Notes under the pieces: generated by a model
Seen by the model: the letters and a program-made list of their open reading frames with translations, nothing else
The model's database searches: none
What the model was told of the DNA's origin: nothing
Shown here: positions 46,801 through 55,511 of the stretch, piece after piece
Layout: every line of letters begins with the position of its first letter
Numbering within the stretch: position 1 is the first letter of the stretch
Source of the DNA: Sisyra terminalis
Lineage: Eukaryota > Arthropoda > Insecta > Neuroptera > Sisyridae
Direction of reading: 5' to 3'
DNA: 64,000 bases
NCBI GenBank assembly: GCA_958496175.1
Contig: OY292278.1
Coordinates: forward strand, 29,574,001-29,638,000
Position numbers and translations under genes: made by a program

Positions 46801-48771
46801 CCTTCTGGAAAAAAAATTGTCGCTTGCATAGTTTTCCGGAAAAAGCTAAAAAAAAAAGCTCAATTTCGGTCATTTTCCAATTATTGAAATTTCGTATTTT
46901 TGACGCTATTAATTAGTGTTTTTTTTTTCGTTCGAGGGTTTCAAAAGAAGTATCTTCACAATTTTTATGTTTTTCAGGAAAAAACCCTTTAAATAAAAAG
47001 CTCGATTTGGGTCAATTTTCAAAAATTGAAATTTCGATTTTTTTTACTCCATTAATTAGTGTTTTTTTTGTCGTTTAAGAGTTCCGTAAGAAAAAACTGT
47101 ATAGCTTTCCCATTTTGCCGGGAAAGGATTTTGAAGAAAAAACTTTTTTTTTACAATTCTCTGATAGTGAAGCTTTAATACTTATGAAAACAAGTGACGA
47201 ACATTATATATGCGAGTGATGAAATTATTTCTTTTAGAACTCTCGTGTCACAAAAAACACCAATTAATGGTGAGAAAAAAAATTGGAAAATTCAATATTT
47301 GAAAATTAACCCAAATCAAACTTTTTCTTTAAATGGCTTATTTCGGGAAAATATAAAAGTTATGAAGTTACTTTTTTCGGAACTCTCAAACGACAAAAAA
47401 ACACTAATTAATAGCGTAAAAAAATCGAAATTTCAATATTTGGAAAATGATTCAAATCGAGCTTTTTCTTAAAATGCCTTTTTCCGAAAAACTATTCAAG
47501 CGAGAAATTTTTTTTCCAGAACTCTTGAATGACAAAAAAACACCAAAATATTCCGTAGTTATTTTTTCCAAATTCCAAAAGTGTAGTGCTAAATTGATAG
47601 ATGTAAAATTAGCTTCTGTCATTCAGTACATTGAAATTGTTGACCCAATTTGTATATAAATCAATTTCAAGACTTTTCTATTCAATTATTTGTGAAACTT
47701 TTGTTTATATGTCTTCATTTACCTAACTTAAAAATGACTCAGCCGATTTTTATGAAATTTGAAATTAAAAAAGAAATTTTGTTTCACTCATTACTGGCTG
47801 TATATTATTAAGAAAAAAAATAAAGGAAGGCTAATTTTATATCCTAGTTAAAAAACGTTGAGGTAGAAAATTGTATGTCGTTCTACTTTTAAAACATATC
47901 CTAGAAAACTGGAATTAAAATATTAATGATTTATTATTTTAACTTTTCAACGGGACGAATTTAATCAAGTTGAAATGATAATTAAATGAAAATAATGAAA
48001 TAATTTTTGGTCGTCTAGTATTTTACAAATTAAACTAATTGAAATGAAAATTATAACAGAACACGCACGAACGTTTTTTTTTATATATTTTTTGAAGAGT
48101 ACTGAAAGAAGTATTTCTTTTTATGTATTGTCACGACTGAATGTTAAAATTTTGAAAGATTTTAATCAAATCGAGTTGAAAAGGAAATGAAAGGATGAGA
48201 AAGATAATAATTTATTACTTACTTCTACTACAAAACTGGCATTTGAGTCAGTGTGCAATGAGGCGTTGGTCATCACTGATTGTGACGATTCATTGCTCAT
48301 CCAGGAAGCGCTAGATCCGGTACTTCTTATACTACCCGTTCCAGCACCTCGTTTTTCTAGATCACCGGTACTTCGTTGCTTTCGGATTTTCAACCCCTGG
48401 GCAATGCATTCAAGTTGGTAGAAAGATATATGAAAACAAAACGCAAAGATGTTCGCTTACCGAAAGTAACGATTTTTTAATATTACTAGATTTTTCTACT
48501 AAAGAATTTCGTCGAACAGGGGGATCGTCTGAGCGCGCTTTTAGCACGAAACCACCCCTCGAATCGTCAACTCGTCGATCGCGTCGTTCAGCAGGATCAG
48601 GAGCAGGTCCTGTTCCTCCAGCTCCACCACCTCCTTCATTACTTCGTAACGATGTAAGTGATGCTCGAAGTGCCTTATTGGGACGATAATGTGACGCCAG
48701 GCCAAAGGGGGCACTTGCTCTCACCCCATATCCATGTCGCATCCCTCTTAACCATTGACCCTGATATGTCC
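25736..48771 (-). CDS. jp: Junctophilin, 3' part of the gene (six exons, about 791 residues)
   Basis: Exons 48771-48461, 48396-48223, 44130-43796, 41605-40336, 31056-30856 and 25822-25736 join with matching phases. Junctophilins tether the ER/SR to the plasma membrane in excitable cells. N-terminal MORN repeats bind the plasma membrane and a C-terminal helix anchors in the ER. The window shows MORN sequence ([15 protein letters not shown]), the joining region, two further MORNs ([30 protein letters not shown]), the conserved helix ([40 protein letters not shown]), a long Gln/Asn/Ser-rich divergent region, a conserved SLPDVQ/REEV tail and the membrane anchor. The first exon here starts mid-codon, so the earlier MORN repeats lie further right, probably beyond the window. 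Introns range from 64 bp to over 9 kb and are full of MITEs. Confidence 0.93.
26553..27003 (+). repeat. Dispersed repeat R, copy 1
   Basis: Starts TTTTTTGAAGTTATACTTCTTAA. Blocks (GAAGTTATACTTCTT, TTGTTACGGAAGT, GTGCGAGTGAAAAACAAATAA) recur in the same order at 37165-38190 and 50325-50945. A shorter piece is at 62437-62645. Confidence 0.6.
27255..27857. mobile_element. Foldback element with about 285-bp arms
   Basis: Left arm 27255-27537 and right arm 27566-27857 are mutually complementary along nearly their whole length around a short loop. The best part is GTTACAGGTTACTATTGTT at the centre, and the outer part is GATGAATTTAATTTATTG. The outer right end contains CTGAAGAAGTCATGATACGA, also seen at 62685-62725. 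No coding potential. Confidence 0.78.
27858..29149. other. Junctophilin last intron, no gene
   Basis: AT-rich, with no reading frame or repeat boundary that I can support. Confidence 0.4.
29150..29720 (+). mobile_element. Dispersed element carrying a CRE-like palindrome, copy 1
   Basis: Runs through AACTTTACTTGGTAAAATTT, GCATTAAAATGACGTCAGAA and TGACGTCACAGAAGACCCAT. The same blocks occur in inverted orientation at 59500-60780. Contains TGACGTCA at 29579-29586 and a near match at 29286-29293. Confidence 0.62.
30856..31056 (-). CDS. jp: Junctophilin exon: conserved tail
   Basis: Acceptor TGTTTCGGTTTTAG; 67 codons in phase 0 at both ends, so it accepts either the 40336 donor or the 31144 donor. 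Reads [20 protein letters not shown] then [20 protein letters not shown]; donor GTAATC. Confidence 0.9.
31144..31245 (-). CDS. jp: Alternative first coding exon of junctophilin
   Basis: Thirty-four codons from ATG to donor [26 protein letters not shown], then [14 protein letters not shown]. The ATG has AAAC in front, which fits the insect start consensus, and no AG acceptor precedes it closely. It ends in phase 0 and reads into exon 31056. The predicted product (34+67+28 residues, 129 in all) would hold an acidic N-terminus, the conserved tail and the membrane anchor, with no MORN repeat. Strong acidic and RRAS kinase-site sequence argues it is coding rather than chance. Alternatively it is an internal exon spliced in from a missed exon. 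Confidence 0.7.
31246..31960 (-). promoter_or_regulatory. Candidate internal promoter/5' UTR of the short junctophilin form
   Basis: Immediately upstream of the alternative first exon the sequence at about 31560-31920 is richer in G+C and CpG than its surroundings, and no transposon similarity is seen. It contains a 10-bp inverted repeat (31586-31595 and 31609-31618). No sharp TATA box is evident. Open frames across it are unconvincing. Confidence 0.4.
31960..32960. other. Junctophilin intron, no gene
   Basis: AT-rich. A stretch around 32600-32950 has repeats of CGAATA motifs (GAATATTCGGC, CCGAATACCGAATA). No gene is seen. Confidence 0.4.
32961..33072 (+). mobile_element. SINE tail, copy 1
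   Basis: Contains the tRNA B-box-like GGTTCGATCCT (33003-33013) and then GTATCGAGCAAATTTT and GGATTTTTATTAACGCTAGA, as in the copies at 34576 and 45115. The tRNA head is degraded. Confidence 0.6.
33418..33436. repeat. ATT trinucleotide microsatellite
   Basis: A short run of ATT repeats in AT-rich intron sequence. Confidence 0.8.
34040..34520 (+). pseudogene. Non-LTR retrotransposon RT C-terminal relic
   Basis: The + strand encodes, across frame breaks, the segments [14 protein letters not shown] (GRIWRALKC in another frame), [20 protein letters not shown] and a closing basic part. This is the usual C-terminal end of LINE-type reverse-transcriptase proteins in insects. Multiple stops and shifts make it dead. 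A minus-strand open frame over it is a shadow. Confidence 0.6.
34576..34712 (-). mobile_element. tRNA-derived SINE, copy 2
   Basis: On the minus strand the pol III A box TGGTCGAATGG (34704-34694) and B box GATTCGAATCT (34661-34651) are in tRNA order and spacing, then a body GTATCGAACAAATTT and GGATTTTTATTAACCCTAGAG. Confidence 0.75.
34713..37164. other. Junctophilin intron, no gene
   Basis: AT-rich; nothing recognisable beyond a possible short repeat near 36600-36690 (AGATGGCTGACATC / GGCCATCT). Confidence 0.4.
37165..38190 (+). repeat. Dispersed repeat R, copy 2, with nested insertions
   Basis: Same order of blocks as copies 1 and 3, ending ATATATCACGGGTAGCTACT. Between about 37275 and 37598 it carries a truncated CTCCTGTTATTTAT-family MITE, and at 37845-38069 a GGCTC MITE. 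Confidence 0.65.
37845..38069. mobile_element. GGCTC MITE with 8-bp target duplication
   Basis: Ends GGCTCAAGTGTACTTTAGC and GCTAAAGTACACATGAGCC; arms of about 80 bp. Flanked by GTAATTTG at 37837-37844 and again at 38070-38077. The 50.8 kb copy of repeat R reads through this point uninterrupted, an empty-site comparison that fixes the boundaries. Confidence 0.85.
38191..39458. other. Junctophilin intron, no gene
   Basis: Frames at 38723-39122 on the minus strand overlap each other and lack domains. A short block near 38893-38945 resembles 50415-50475, so it may be repeat-derived. Confidence 0.4.
39459..39575. mobile_element. Truncated hAT MITE (CAGTGGTTCT family)
   Basis: Matches the right half of 42309-42538 (CATATTTTATTTTTCCAATT, ATATGAAACCGGTGGAGGTC, AAGAACCACT) and lacks the left half. 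Confidence 0.75.
40336..41605 (-). CDS. jp: Junctophilin exon: helical and divergent region
   Basis: Acceptor CTAAATTACAG; the G completes the Arg codon, then 423 codons. It opens [39 protein letters not shown], then a long Gln/Asn/Pro/Tyr-rich low-complexity domain, a Ser/Arg-rich part with RQPSVDK and RAPSIGR, and a Gly run ending GGAMPK at donor GTAAGA, phase 0. If the donor were skipped the frame would read on about 40 codons. Confidence 0.92.
42132..42301. mobile_element. hAT-type MITE, old copy
   Basis: Ends CAATGGCCCGGTGTGC (degraded) and GCTACGCTACTG. Related to 49817-50054. Flanks TCTAATAT (42124-42131) and TCTAATAC (42302-42309) differ by one base, a likely 8-bp target duplication. 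Confidence 0.68.
42309..42538. mobile_element. hAT-type MITE, CAGTGGTTCT ends
   Basis: Ends CAGTGGTTCTTA and TAAGAACCACTG (about 12-bp inverted repeats). Flanked by GTCTAATA at 42301-42308 and 42539-42546, a perfect 8-bp target duplication. 230 bp, with no ORF of its own. This terminal motif is a well-known hAT MITE type in animals. Confidence 0.92.
42788..43262 (-). mobile_element. MITE (CTCCTGTTATTTAT family), full length
   Basis: Ends GTCACGAAGTATAAATGACAGGAGAACGAAC (left, written here in two parts) and its mirror GTTCGTTCTCCTGTTATTTA with CTTCGTGCG at the right. Copies at 22040 and 37275 confirm the unit, about 475 bp. Confidence 0.75.
43524..43773. mobile_element. hAT-type MITE close to a splice donor
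   Basis: Ends CAGGGATGGCAAACCTTTGG and CAAAGGTTCGCCATCACTG. Flanks ACTTAGAG at 43516-43523 and 43774-43781 are identical, an 8-bp target duplication. 250 bp. It lies in the junctophilin intron starting at 43795. Confidence 0.92.
43796..44130 (-). CDS. jp: Junctophilin exon: MORN pair and start of the helical region
   Basis: Acceptor TTACAAATAG. Begins [20 protein letters not shown]; two MORN repeats, then [20 protein letters not shown]. Ends AIS plus AG of a split Arg codon. A hAT MITE ends 22 bases beyond the exon's 3' edge. Confidence 0.93.
44131..45114. other. Junctophilin intron, no gene
   Basis: AT-rich; nothing recognisable besides TATATACAGAATGTTTCAAA near 44813, which resembles the MITE end at 5350. 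Confidence 0.4.
45115..45250 (-). mobile_element. tRNA-derived SINE, copy 3 (best preserved)
   Basis: Minus strand: A box TGACCGAGTGG (45241-45231), B box GGGTTCGAATCT (45195-45184), followed by CGTATCGAGCAAATTTTCAA and a tail ending in TTATTAACCCTAGAGTCACT. The head resembles a class II (Ser/Leu-like) tRNA. Confidence 0.8.
45696..46502. mobile_element. Inverted-repeat element
   Basis: Left arm 45696-45796 and right arm 46342-46502 share AGGACGATAAGTATAGTGAA/TTCACTATACTTATCGTCCT and outer GGTCGGTATTTTT / AAAAATACCGATC. The interior (about 45800-46340) has no recognisable gene. Confidence 0.6.
46741..47592. mobile_element. FB-like foldback element with tandem subrepeats
   Basis: Ends TTAGCATTACACTTTTGGAAT and ATTCCAAAAGTGTAGTGCTAA are inverted repeats (shown in part). 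The right arm contains three tandem units of about 140 bp starting near 47237, 47380 and 47519 (GAACTCTCAAACGACAAAAA), and the left arm has the same units inverted. Open frames inside are shadows of the repeat. Confidence 0.8.
47593..48222. other. Junctophilin intron, no gene
   Basis: Nothing recognisable. Confidence 0.4.
48223..48396 (-). CDS. jp: Junctophilin exon: joining region
   Basis: Acceptor CATTGCCCAG, 58 codons: [17 protein letters not shown], a Ser-rich stretch, ending NASFVVE before a consensus GTAAGT donor. The intron before it is only 64 bp. Confidence 0.9.
48461..48771 (-). CDS. jp: Junctophilin exon: MORN plus joining region
   Basis: Acceptor TTTTTTTGCAG. Two bases complete a glycine codon, then [37 protein letters not shown] and a Gly/Asp/Arg-rich linker. 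Ends KKSLLS at donor GTAAGC, phase 0. Confidence 0.9.
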
Positions 48772-49816
48772 CTGCAAAAAAATTTCACTCATATAATTTT
48801 CCTTATCCTTACAATAACTTCAATTTATTCAAAAATATTTCACAACAAATTTTAATCAAAATTTGATTATATTTAAAACAATTAATTTGAAATATAAATA
48901 ACTTGAACCAAACTCGTATGCTACTCAATTTAAGTTGAAAATTCTCCTTTGATATTTCGTGAACAGTTTGAGGAAACGTTTCGTATCAATTTCAGTAGCA
49001 AGTCGTAAATTCTTTTGATACAAAAGCATAAGTGTTTTTAAAGCTTATTCTCTTTGTTAGTTCGAGTATGAACCGAGAAGAAAATAAATGAAGTGACAAA
49101 AAGCTCCCAGCTACAAGAATGTGGTTTCTTGGTCGATAGGAATACGAAGTGGAAAAGGTTTTCAGCGCATAAAGATAATATGGTTAGGGGTTTTGCAAGA
49201 TTCGGATTTGATTCGATTTTTTGCATGAAAAGAGTAAAACGCTTCGTAACGAAAAAGAACGTTATTTTACCGTTTAAAAGACAATAATTCACTTTTACAT
49301 ATTTTTTCTCAATTTTTTTTATAGAGTTTGAGACAGAAAAATTCAAGGTTTACATTAAAGGTAGTACGAGCACTGTGGCAGCTTTCTGATAAAAGCTTGA
49401 TTTTGTCTATAGATTGAGTAATCAATTGTGAAAATTTCAGCAGTTATTAATCGAATAACTCAATTTAAAGATAGGAATTTAAAATCTTTGTTTTATGAAA
49501 ATAAGCAAGATTGGTGAAATATTTTAATAAAAATTTATCAATATATATGCATATTTTAAAGTTCTGAGACTGTAAGAAAGAATTTTACAAAATAAAATCA
49601 AGTTGACCAACTAAAATTAAAGATATTTACCAAAAAAGAAACGAAAATATTTTAAAAAAAGGATCGATTACATACCAATGGTTTACTTGTTTTGTTCTGA
49701 TATATACCTATAGAATTATTTTTAGATGGAAGGAGTGCAATTTTTATGTTATTTTTTAAGTTTTGCCGAAAATTTGTTCTATACCAATAATTTTATTAAT
49801 TGTTAGTATACTTCTC
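48772..49816. other. Junctophilin upstream intron
   Basis: I looked here for the earlier MORN exons and found none. Overlapping frames at 49038-49346 (minus) and 49093-49287 (plus) are not MORN-like and have no recognised domain. Confidence 0.45.
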
Positions 49817-50054
49817 CAGTGGTGTAGCGTGCGTTTTTGCAGTCGGGGGCCGACCGTAAATACGCCGCCCTTTATTTCCATGATTAGTGAGTCAAATTGG
49901 TAAAAAGTTATATACCTTTAAATTCTTTGATTATTTAAAAACGTACCCTTGGTGTCTTCAAAACAAAATCTTTTATGAAGTTATCAATATCAATATGTCG
50001 CCCCATTTTTATGTGCCCCCGAGGGTTCTTTGCATCTATCACGCTACGCTACTG
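49817..50054. mobile_element. hAT-type MITE, CAGTGGTGTAGCGTGC ends
   Basis: Ends CAGTGGTGTAGCGTGC and CACGCTACGCTACTG. Flanks TACTTCTC (49809-49816) and TATTTCTC (50055-50062) match 7 of 8. Related to 42132-42301. Confidence 0.82.
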
Positions 50055-50324
50055 TATTTCTCTACTAAAAGTTGGTTCTGAATAAAGACTATAGTCAAGA
50101 GTCGTTTTGCAGATGTTAAAATTTAAAAAATTGGTTACCTAAGTTATGTATATCGGTTATGAGTTGGAGTATGAGGAAATTGTGCCCCTTTCCTCACCCG
50201 TATATCTCGTTTTGATATTTTCTGTTCCGATAAACTCTGAATTGTCATACCACTGAACATTTATTTAACAACATTGTGGAATGGACAAATTCTCATCGGT
50301 TTTATGTGTGATTATATCTTGATA

Positions 50325-50945
50325 TTAAGCACTTTTTGAAGTTGTACTTCTTGAAGGAAAAATTAAATGGTCTTACGAATTTTGTAACAGAAGTCGGTTT
50401 GAACTGTTATGTTCACTGTATATATGGATAGAGTATTGAGTAGTAAACATAAATCCGCGCTAAAAACAACAGCAACTGCGCATTTGCTCAAACTGGTACC
50501 TTCTGCTGCATGTACAATATTAGTTAAGTCAACTACTCGATATAATAAATGGGTTTTTTAAAATCAAAAACCACTTTTTTGATTTTAAATTTTGTTAATT
50601 AGTTTTCCATTTCTTAGCATCGCAATAACTATTCACTTAAATTTCAACCAATTGTTTTGAATTTATAACTAAGTTAAAATAATAATTAAATATTTTAACT
50701 TATTTTAAAAATAGCCAAATGTTGGTATACATGTTGGCAAAGATAGAGAACAAAGAATGTAAATATGCATGTGAGTGAAAATCAAATATAATAATCATGG
50801 TTTCTAGTTTGAACCAACTGATTGTTTTCATTTGTTTTAACTGTTTTTTCGATTTCACTCAATTGTTAATTTTCATTGTTTGTCAGTTGTATCAGTGTTG
50901 GTTTTGAATATGTCACGGGTAGCTACTTGTTATTATACCAGCGAT
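50325..50945 (+). repeat. Dispersed repeat R, copy 3 (uninterrupted)
   Basis: Shares GAAGTTGTACTTCTT, TTATAACTAAGTTAAAATAA, GTGAGTGAAAATCAAATA and ATATGTCACGGGTAGCTACT with copies 1 and 2. It keeps the empty site for the MITE found at 37845 in copy 2. Confidence 0.68.
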
Positions 50946-52047
50946 TGAAAATAGTTTTTACTGCCGAATTTCGGCATCAGTCTCAGTTTCAGCCGAAATC
51001 GAATCCGAAACTTCCATCTTAGGTCATGTTTTCGTAGAAAAATAAGTTAATCATAATTAGTTACTCTTTACATTTAAATCTTATAGGCACCTACTTATTA
51101 ATCGTTTAGTCTCTAATATTTGAGCTAATCATTAACATAACATATTATTATCATTTAAAAAATACACCTAATATACACCTAAGAAATACACCTAATATTT
51201 CCTTTTAATATTAGTTACGAATAACAGAATAGTAAAAAAAAGTTGCAAAACAAAATGCTCGAATTTGATCCCAAATTTCAATATTCTATAATTCTGATCA
51301 AGTTGAAACTCTTCGTTCAAGAGAACATTTAGTATTTCTAAGGCTAAAAATAATTGGAAAAATGATTTCCATTGAACTTGGTAATAAGTTCATAAACTTT
51401 AAAACAAGTTTTTATTTTTAGTTCAAAAACGTTACGCAACAAAGACGAAAAAATAAGCGAGAAAAGAAAGAAAGTTTTAAATAAGTTCAGCAATGATTTT
51501 TAAAAGTGCCAAATTCACTCGAACGCACAGTCGTTCCATTCATTTTTATGAAAAGCTATTAGAGAAAAATTTAATTTGATTTACGTTTCTGCGAATATAT
51601 ATTTTTGACGTTTGTTTCGAAAATTATTTTTGAGCATTTTAACAAATAATTGTGTGCATTCAAAAGTCACAAAACGAGACGGTTAAAAGCTAAAATTTTA
51701 TTTTTTCTATGCATTAAATGATAAATTTATAAATCAAATATTGAAGGAGGAAATAACTTGGAAGATCAGAATGAATAGAATGGAAATATAAAGCTTGGTC
51801 CATATTTTATGAACGGATGAGCTAACTCTATATAAATTCATTTCTGAAGAAAATGAGCAGATAAAGCATGGGAAATATGGGGTGGAAAAATTAGCAGAAA
51901 ACGAAATTGAGGCGGCGTTATGTATATATTTTGTGTAATAATAATTATGTATTGTTTTAGCGTAAAATAACACAAGCAACGTCCGCTCACTAAATTTAGA
52001 ATATAATATGTATTTGTCGTTAGTACATTGTGTAAATTGTATGGACA
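50946..52047. other. Flank of the candidate exon, no other gene
   Basis: AT-rich. AATAAA on the minus strand at 51702-51697 is a candidate poly(A) signal for the exon at 52048-52206. A 108-codon minus-strand frame at 51734-52060 is out of frame with that exon and looks like chance. Confidence 0.4.
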
Positions 52048-52206
52048 TTAGACTAGACATTCAGAATTCGTAATATAACGATAACGGGGAAAATTGGGTG
52101 CCAAGAAGGCTGATGGCACACTGCCAAAATCATACGCAGGAGGTCGTTCAAGTGAATTGCCACGTGGACGTTGTGATACTATACTGACGCCATTATTATC
52201 TTTATA
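52048..52206 (-). CDS. Candidate terminal exon of an unidentified gene
   Basis: A GC-richer island in AT-rich surroundings. On the minus strand an acceptor AACAAATTTCAAG precedes 52 codons plus TAA (52050-52048). The peptide runs YKDNNGVSIVSQRPRGNSLE, RPPAYDFGSVPSAFLAPNFP, RYRYITNSECLV, with coding-like composition and hydrophobic C-terminus. It might be the cytoplasmic tail of a membrane protein, but that is inference. I do not recognise the family. It is on the same strand as junctophilin, so it is either the end of an upstream neighbour or a nested gene or an alternative junctophilin 3' exon. Confidence 0.45.
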   Translation of the reverse strand, partial: YKDNNGVSIVSQRPRGNSLERPPAYDFGSVPSAFLAPNFPRYRYITNSECLV

Positions 52207-52556
52207 CTTGAAATTTGTTAGCACAATATATAAGAATGTGCAAAAAATGAACTTCGTTTTATGTTAAATATTTCAAATTTGTAACATTCCAAATCAAGAT
52301 TTAGGTTTGGAAAATTATGGAAAATTAAAATGTTTTTCTTGCTTATGGTATTCAGGAACAAATAACGAAATGAATGTAAGTCAACAATTTGAAAAATTGT
52401 AATTGGCCGTTAAATTTTACTCATAAAATGTATCCTCTAAATTTAATTCACTATCAACCAACGATAAGAAGTACAAATATAATATTATTTTTAATAGTTT
52501 TAATTCGTGCAAATTTAAGTATCTACCTTAATAACCACTCCAAATATTTAGATGTA

Positions 52557-53227
52557 AGGAGGCATTCCTTAATTACGTGAAGCAATTTTGGCTATTTTTC
52601 GACCTCCCTCCCCTCTTGGTGAGATTTTGAGAGATTTTGTTCCCCCTCCCCCTATCTCACGTGAGGTTTTTTAAAATGTATAATTGCAACGGAAATGAAT
52701 CTATGCTTTGATTACATTAGATTTATTCAAAATAAACAATTTTTCTATATGTTTTTTAACTTAAGACTAGTTAAGACTAGTAATTAAGATTTTGGTAGCC
52801 ATAGCACAGAATTCCAATGAGAAAATCAAACAATAAAGTACGTAATTAAATATGAACTATTATAGTTTGTAAAAGAATTTAATAATTTTTTACTCTCTAA
52901 TTCTTCTAAATTGCCTTCATTTAATTAACGGATACTCATGTATGATCCCAAGAGTGGTTACTGGAACCAACATGTCCACGTTATTGTCAATAGCTGTAAT
53001 AATACATATAAGTAAACTGTAACGGCTATTAAAATATATGATTTAGTAATATTTTAGTGGAGAAATTTATTACTTAAATGAACTCAGTTTTCTCGCAATT
53101 TTACACAGTTTTTTGCAAAAAAAATGTACGTGATATTTGCCGTGAACACCCCCTCCCTACGTGAGATTGAGTACGATTTTGCTCGACCTCCCCCCTAAAC
53201 GTCTCACGTAATTTATAGATTCCCCCT
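52557..53227. mobile_element. MITE-like element, 24-bp ends with ATTACGTGA
   Basis: Left AGGAGGCATTCCTTAATTACGTGA and right, reverse-read, AGGGGGAATCTATAAATTACGTGA (shown in full only as description of the ends) match. Sub-terminal C-rich blocks CCCCCTCCCC-type occur near both ends. About 671 bp, no coding frame. Confidence 0.65.
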
Positions 53228-55110
53228 AAGTTGTTAAAAAAAGTACAGTATTAAGTTAATTAAATAATCATTACATTACTTTTTTTAATTCAAACTGTAT
53301 AAGATATTGCCGTTAACTTTTTATTATTATTTAATTTTTATTTTTATTATTTGTTTTTTTATTTGGAAAGTATTTGTAGCCATATAATAAAGTTATATTT
53401 GTGTGGTTAAAATGAGTTGACGAAAAGACTTTCCGAATAGAGATTGAAGCTTAAACGGAAAGTATAGGCAATATTTTTACTTTTGAGAATTAACCAGTAT
53501 AGATGCGGTTAAAAAAACACTACGTATTGTGTGCAGCCAAAGAATTACCCATAACTTTACATTGTTATTAACACAAAAAAAATCTTTAAACTTGACATTA
53601 ACTTCATTAAATATGGTACAGTAATGAAAATACAAACATTAATATGATAAGTTTTACAACGTTTTGTTTACAATTTTCCCATATAAAAGAACCTAACGAA
53701 ATACAAGAATTAGTTTCGAAAGTAAGGAAAAATTTTTGCTTTCTTTCCTAACAATTTTTTTACATAAACAAAATTGCTACCAGACTTGAAATTGCGAGAA
53801 AACTTATTTCTATATTTTCATGTGATTTACTACCATAATTATTCATAGCACAGTACCTAAACTATGTTTTTTTATACATGGACATAATTTAATAACTCCC
53901 ATTTCGATTAAAAAAATTGTATTTGATTTAAATATAGTTAACTAGTTGATATAGTTGTATATAAAAGATTCTACGAAAACTAGTACTTTTTCTGACCATC
54001 AGACGTCGTGACCAAAGTATTTATGTAGTTCCCAATAGTAGGAGATTCATAGGAGATTCAAAGGAGACATTCAGAACACTCAATTCAGTTGATTTAAGAC
54101 CACGTGATTCTCACTATATTCTTATGTCACGCAAATGAAGTCACGGGTATTTGTTGATATAAAAGATTAATTGATACTTTCAAGTTCGTCTGTATGCTAT
54201 ATAAGTTGAAAATATTTTCTTTTAAGACTTTACGTCTGCCTTGATTTATGAGAATTTTTGTACTCTTTTTAGGAATATTTCAAAAAAACATGATTTTAGT
54301 AAATGCCTTTAAAAAGGAATATCGGGTATATCTAACGAGCTGTTCTAAATAGAAAAGTTGTTAATGTGCACATAATTTAAAAAAACACATATTTAAACAT
54401 AGCGAATAGCCGTAGTAATTTATCAGAATGATACAATAATTATCACAGTAAATAAAAAAAATATATCATATCTATCTATAGTGAGTTTGGTATATGAAGA
54501 ACTTTAGTTAACATGAAACAACATTGAAAGTTTCGAATGTAACAGTTAAACAATCCATTTGAAATGTCAACAGATTTACCCAAAGCTTTCAACAATTTAT
54601 TTCAAACGTTCGAAACAATTTAAAACGACGTTAAATGATGAAATCAAATTCAGAATATTACACTGAACTCTGAAAATTAGCTATAAACTCAAATATATGC
54701 AATTTTGAATCCGAAAGTGCTATAAATGAAACACAAATTTCTAAAGTACTTATAAGGTTACCAACTCGAAATTTCAAAATACCAAGAGATTTTTCCGCCC
54801 AGAGATGCCTATGTGATAAGTATATAGATCTAATTTAAAAAAAACGGTTTTTTCTGTTCTGGATAGCTAAAAATTAAAACAAATTATTTAAATAATGAAA
54901 TGATTCATTAATTTATCTCAAAATAATAAATAAAAGTTTGAAAAATTAATAATATTGGAGTTCCAGATATTTTTAATTTGTTGGATATCATATATGAATA
55001 GTAAAACAATTTAAATGGTCAGTGTTATTGTGATTCTATATAAATAAAATTATATAATAAGATTAAACATTAAAATAATAAATAAAATTTGTTTTTTTTT
55101 AAATAAAATC
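53228..55110. other. Non-coding stretch
   Basis: AT-rich, nothing recognisable. Confidence 0.4.
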
Positions 55111-55395
55111 AATCAAGCTTTTTTTAGCAACTTCTAACATCGATTGTTGTCCAGGTTTACATGTACAACCCAAAAATTCTGCACAATTCATTTCATAATT
55201 AATTTTTGTACTCAGCTCAACTTTAACCATGTCAACACTCAAATTATAACACACGTCAGTTCATAAATTATTCATTAACGAAAATATCCTTTCCCCAAAT
55301 GCATTACTAATAGGTATCGATAAAACATTACTGATAATTTTAGATAGTTTAGTCATCTCTTTGCATTGAAATAATTCTACCGTTTTTTCATACAT
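55111..55395 (-). pseudogene. hAT-type transposase dimerisation domain relic
   Basis: The minus strand reads KLSKIISNVLSIPISNAFGE, then RIFSLMNNL, an in-frame TGA at 55263-55261, TDVCYNLSVDMVKVELSTKI and so on. The SIPISNAFGERIFS block is the signature of the hAT C-terminal dimerisation domain. The nonsense codon and lack of upstream domains mark a relic. A MITE follows at 55512, but a parent link is not shown. Confidence 0.7.
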
Positions 55396-55511
55396 ATATT
55401 TGCAACTTTTTCACGGACTAGATTCACAGCACTGACCAATTATTGTGAGAGAAAAATGAAACTGTATTTTTTTTCAAATAAGATTTTATCGCTGACTTTA
55501 AACAGTTATAC

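Noticed and set aside
47194..47659. Frames of 92 and 70 codons with similar motifs
   Set aside because: Similarity arises from the tandem subrepeats of the foldback element.
49038..49346. Possible missing MORN exon of junctophilin
   Set aside because: No Y-x-G-x-W or HG-x-G pattern in any frame.
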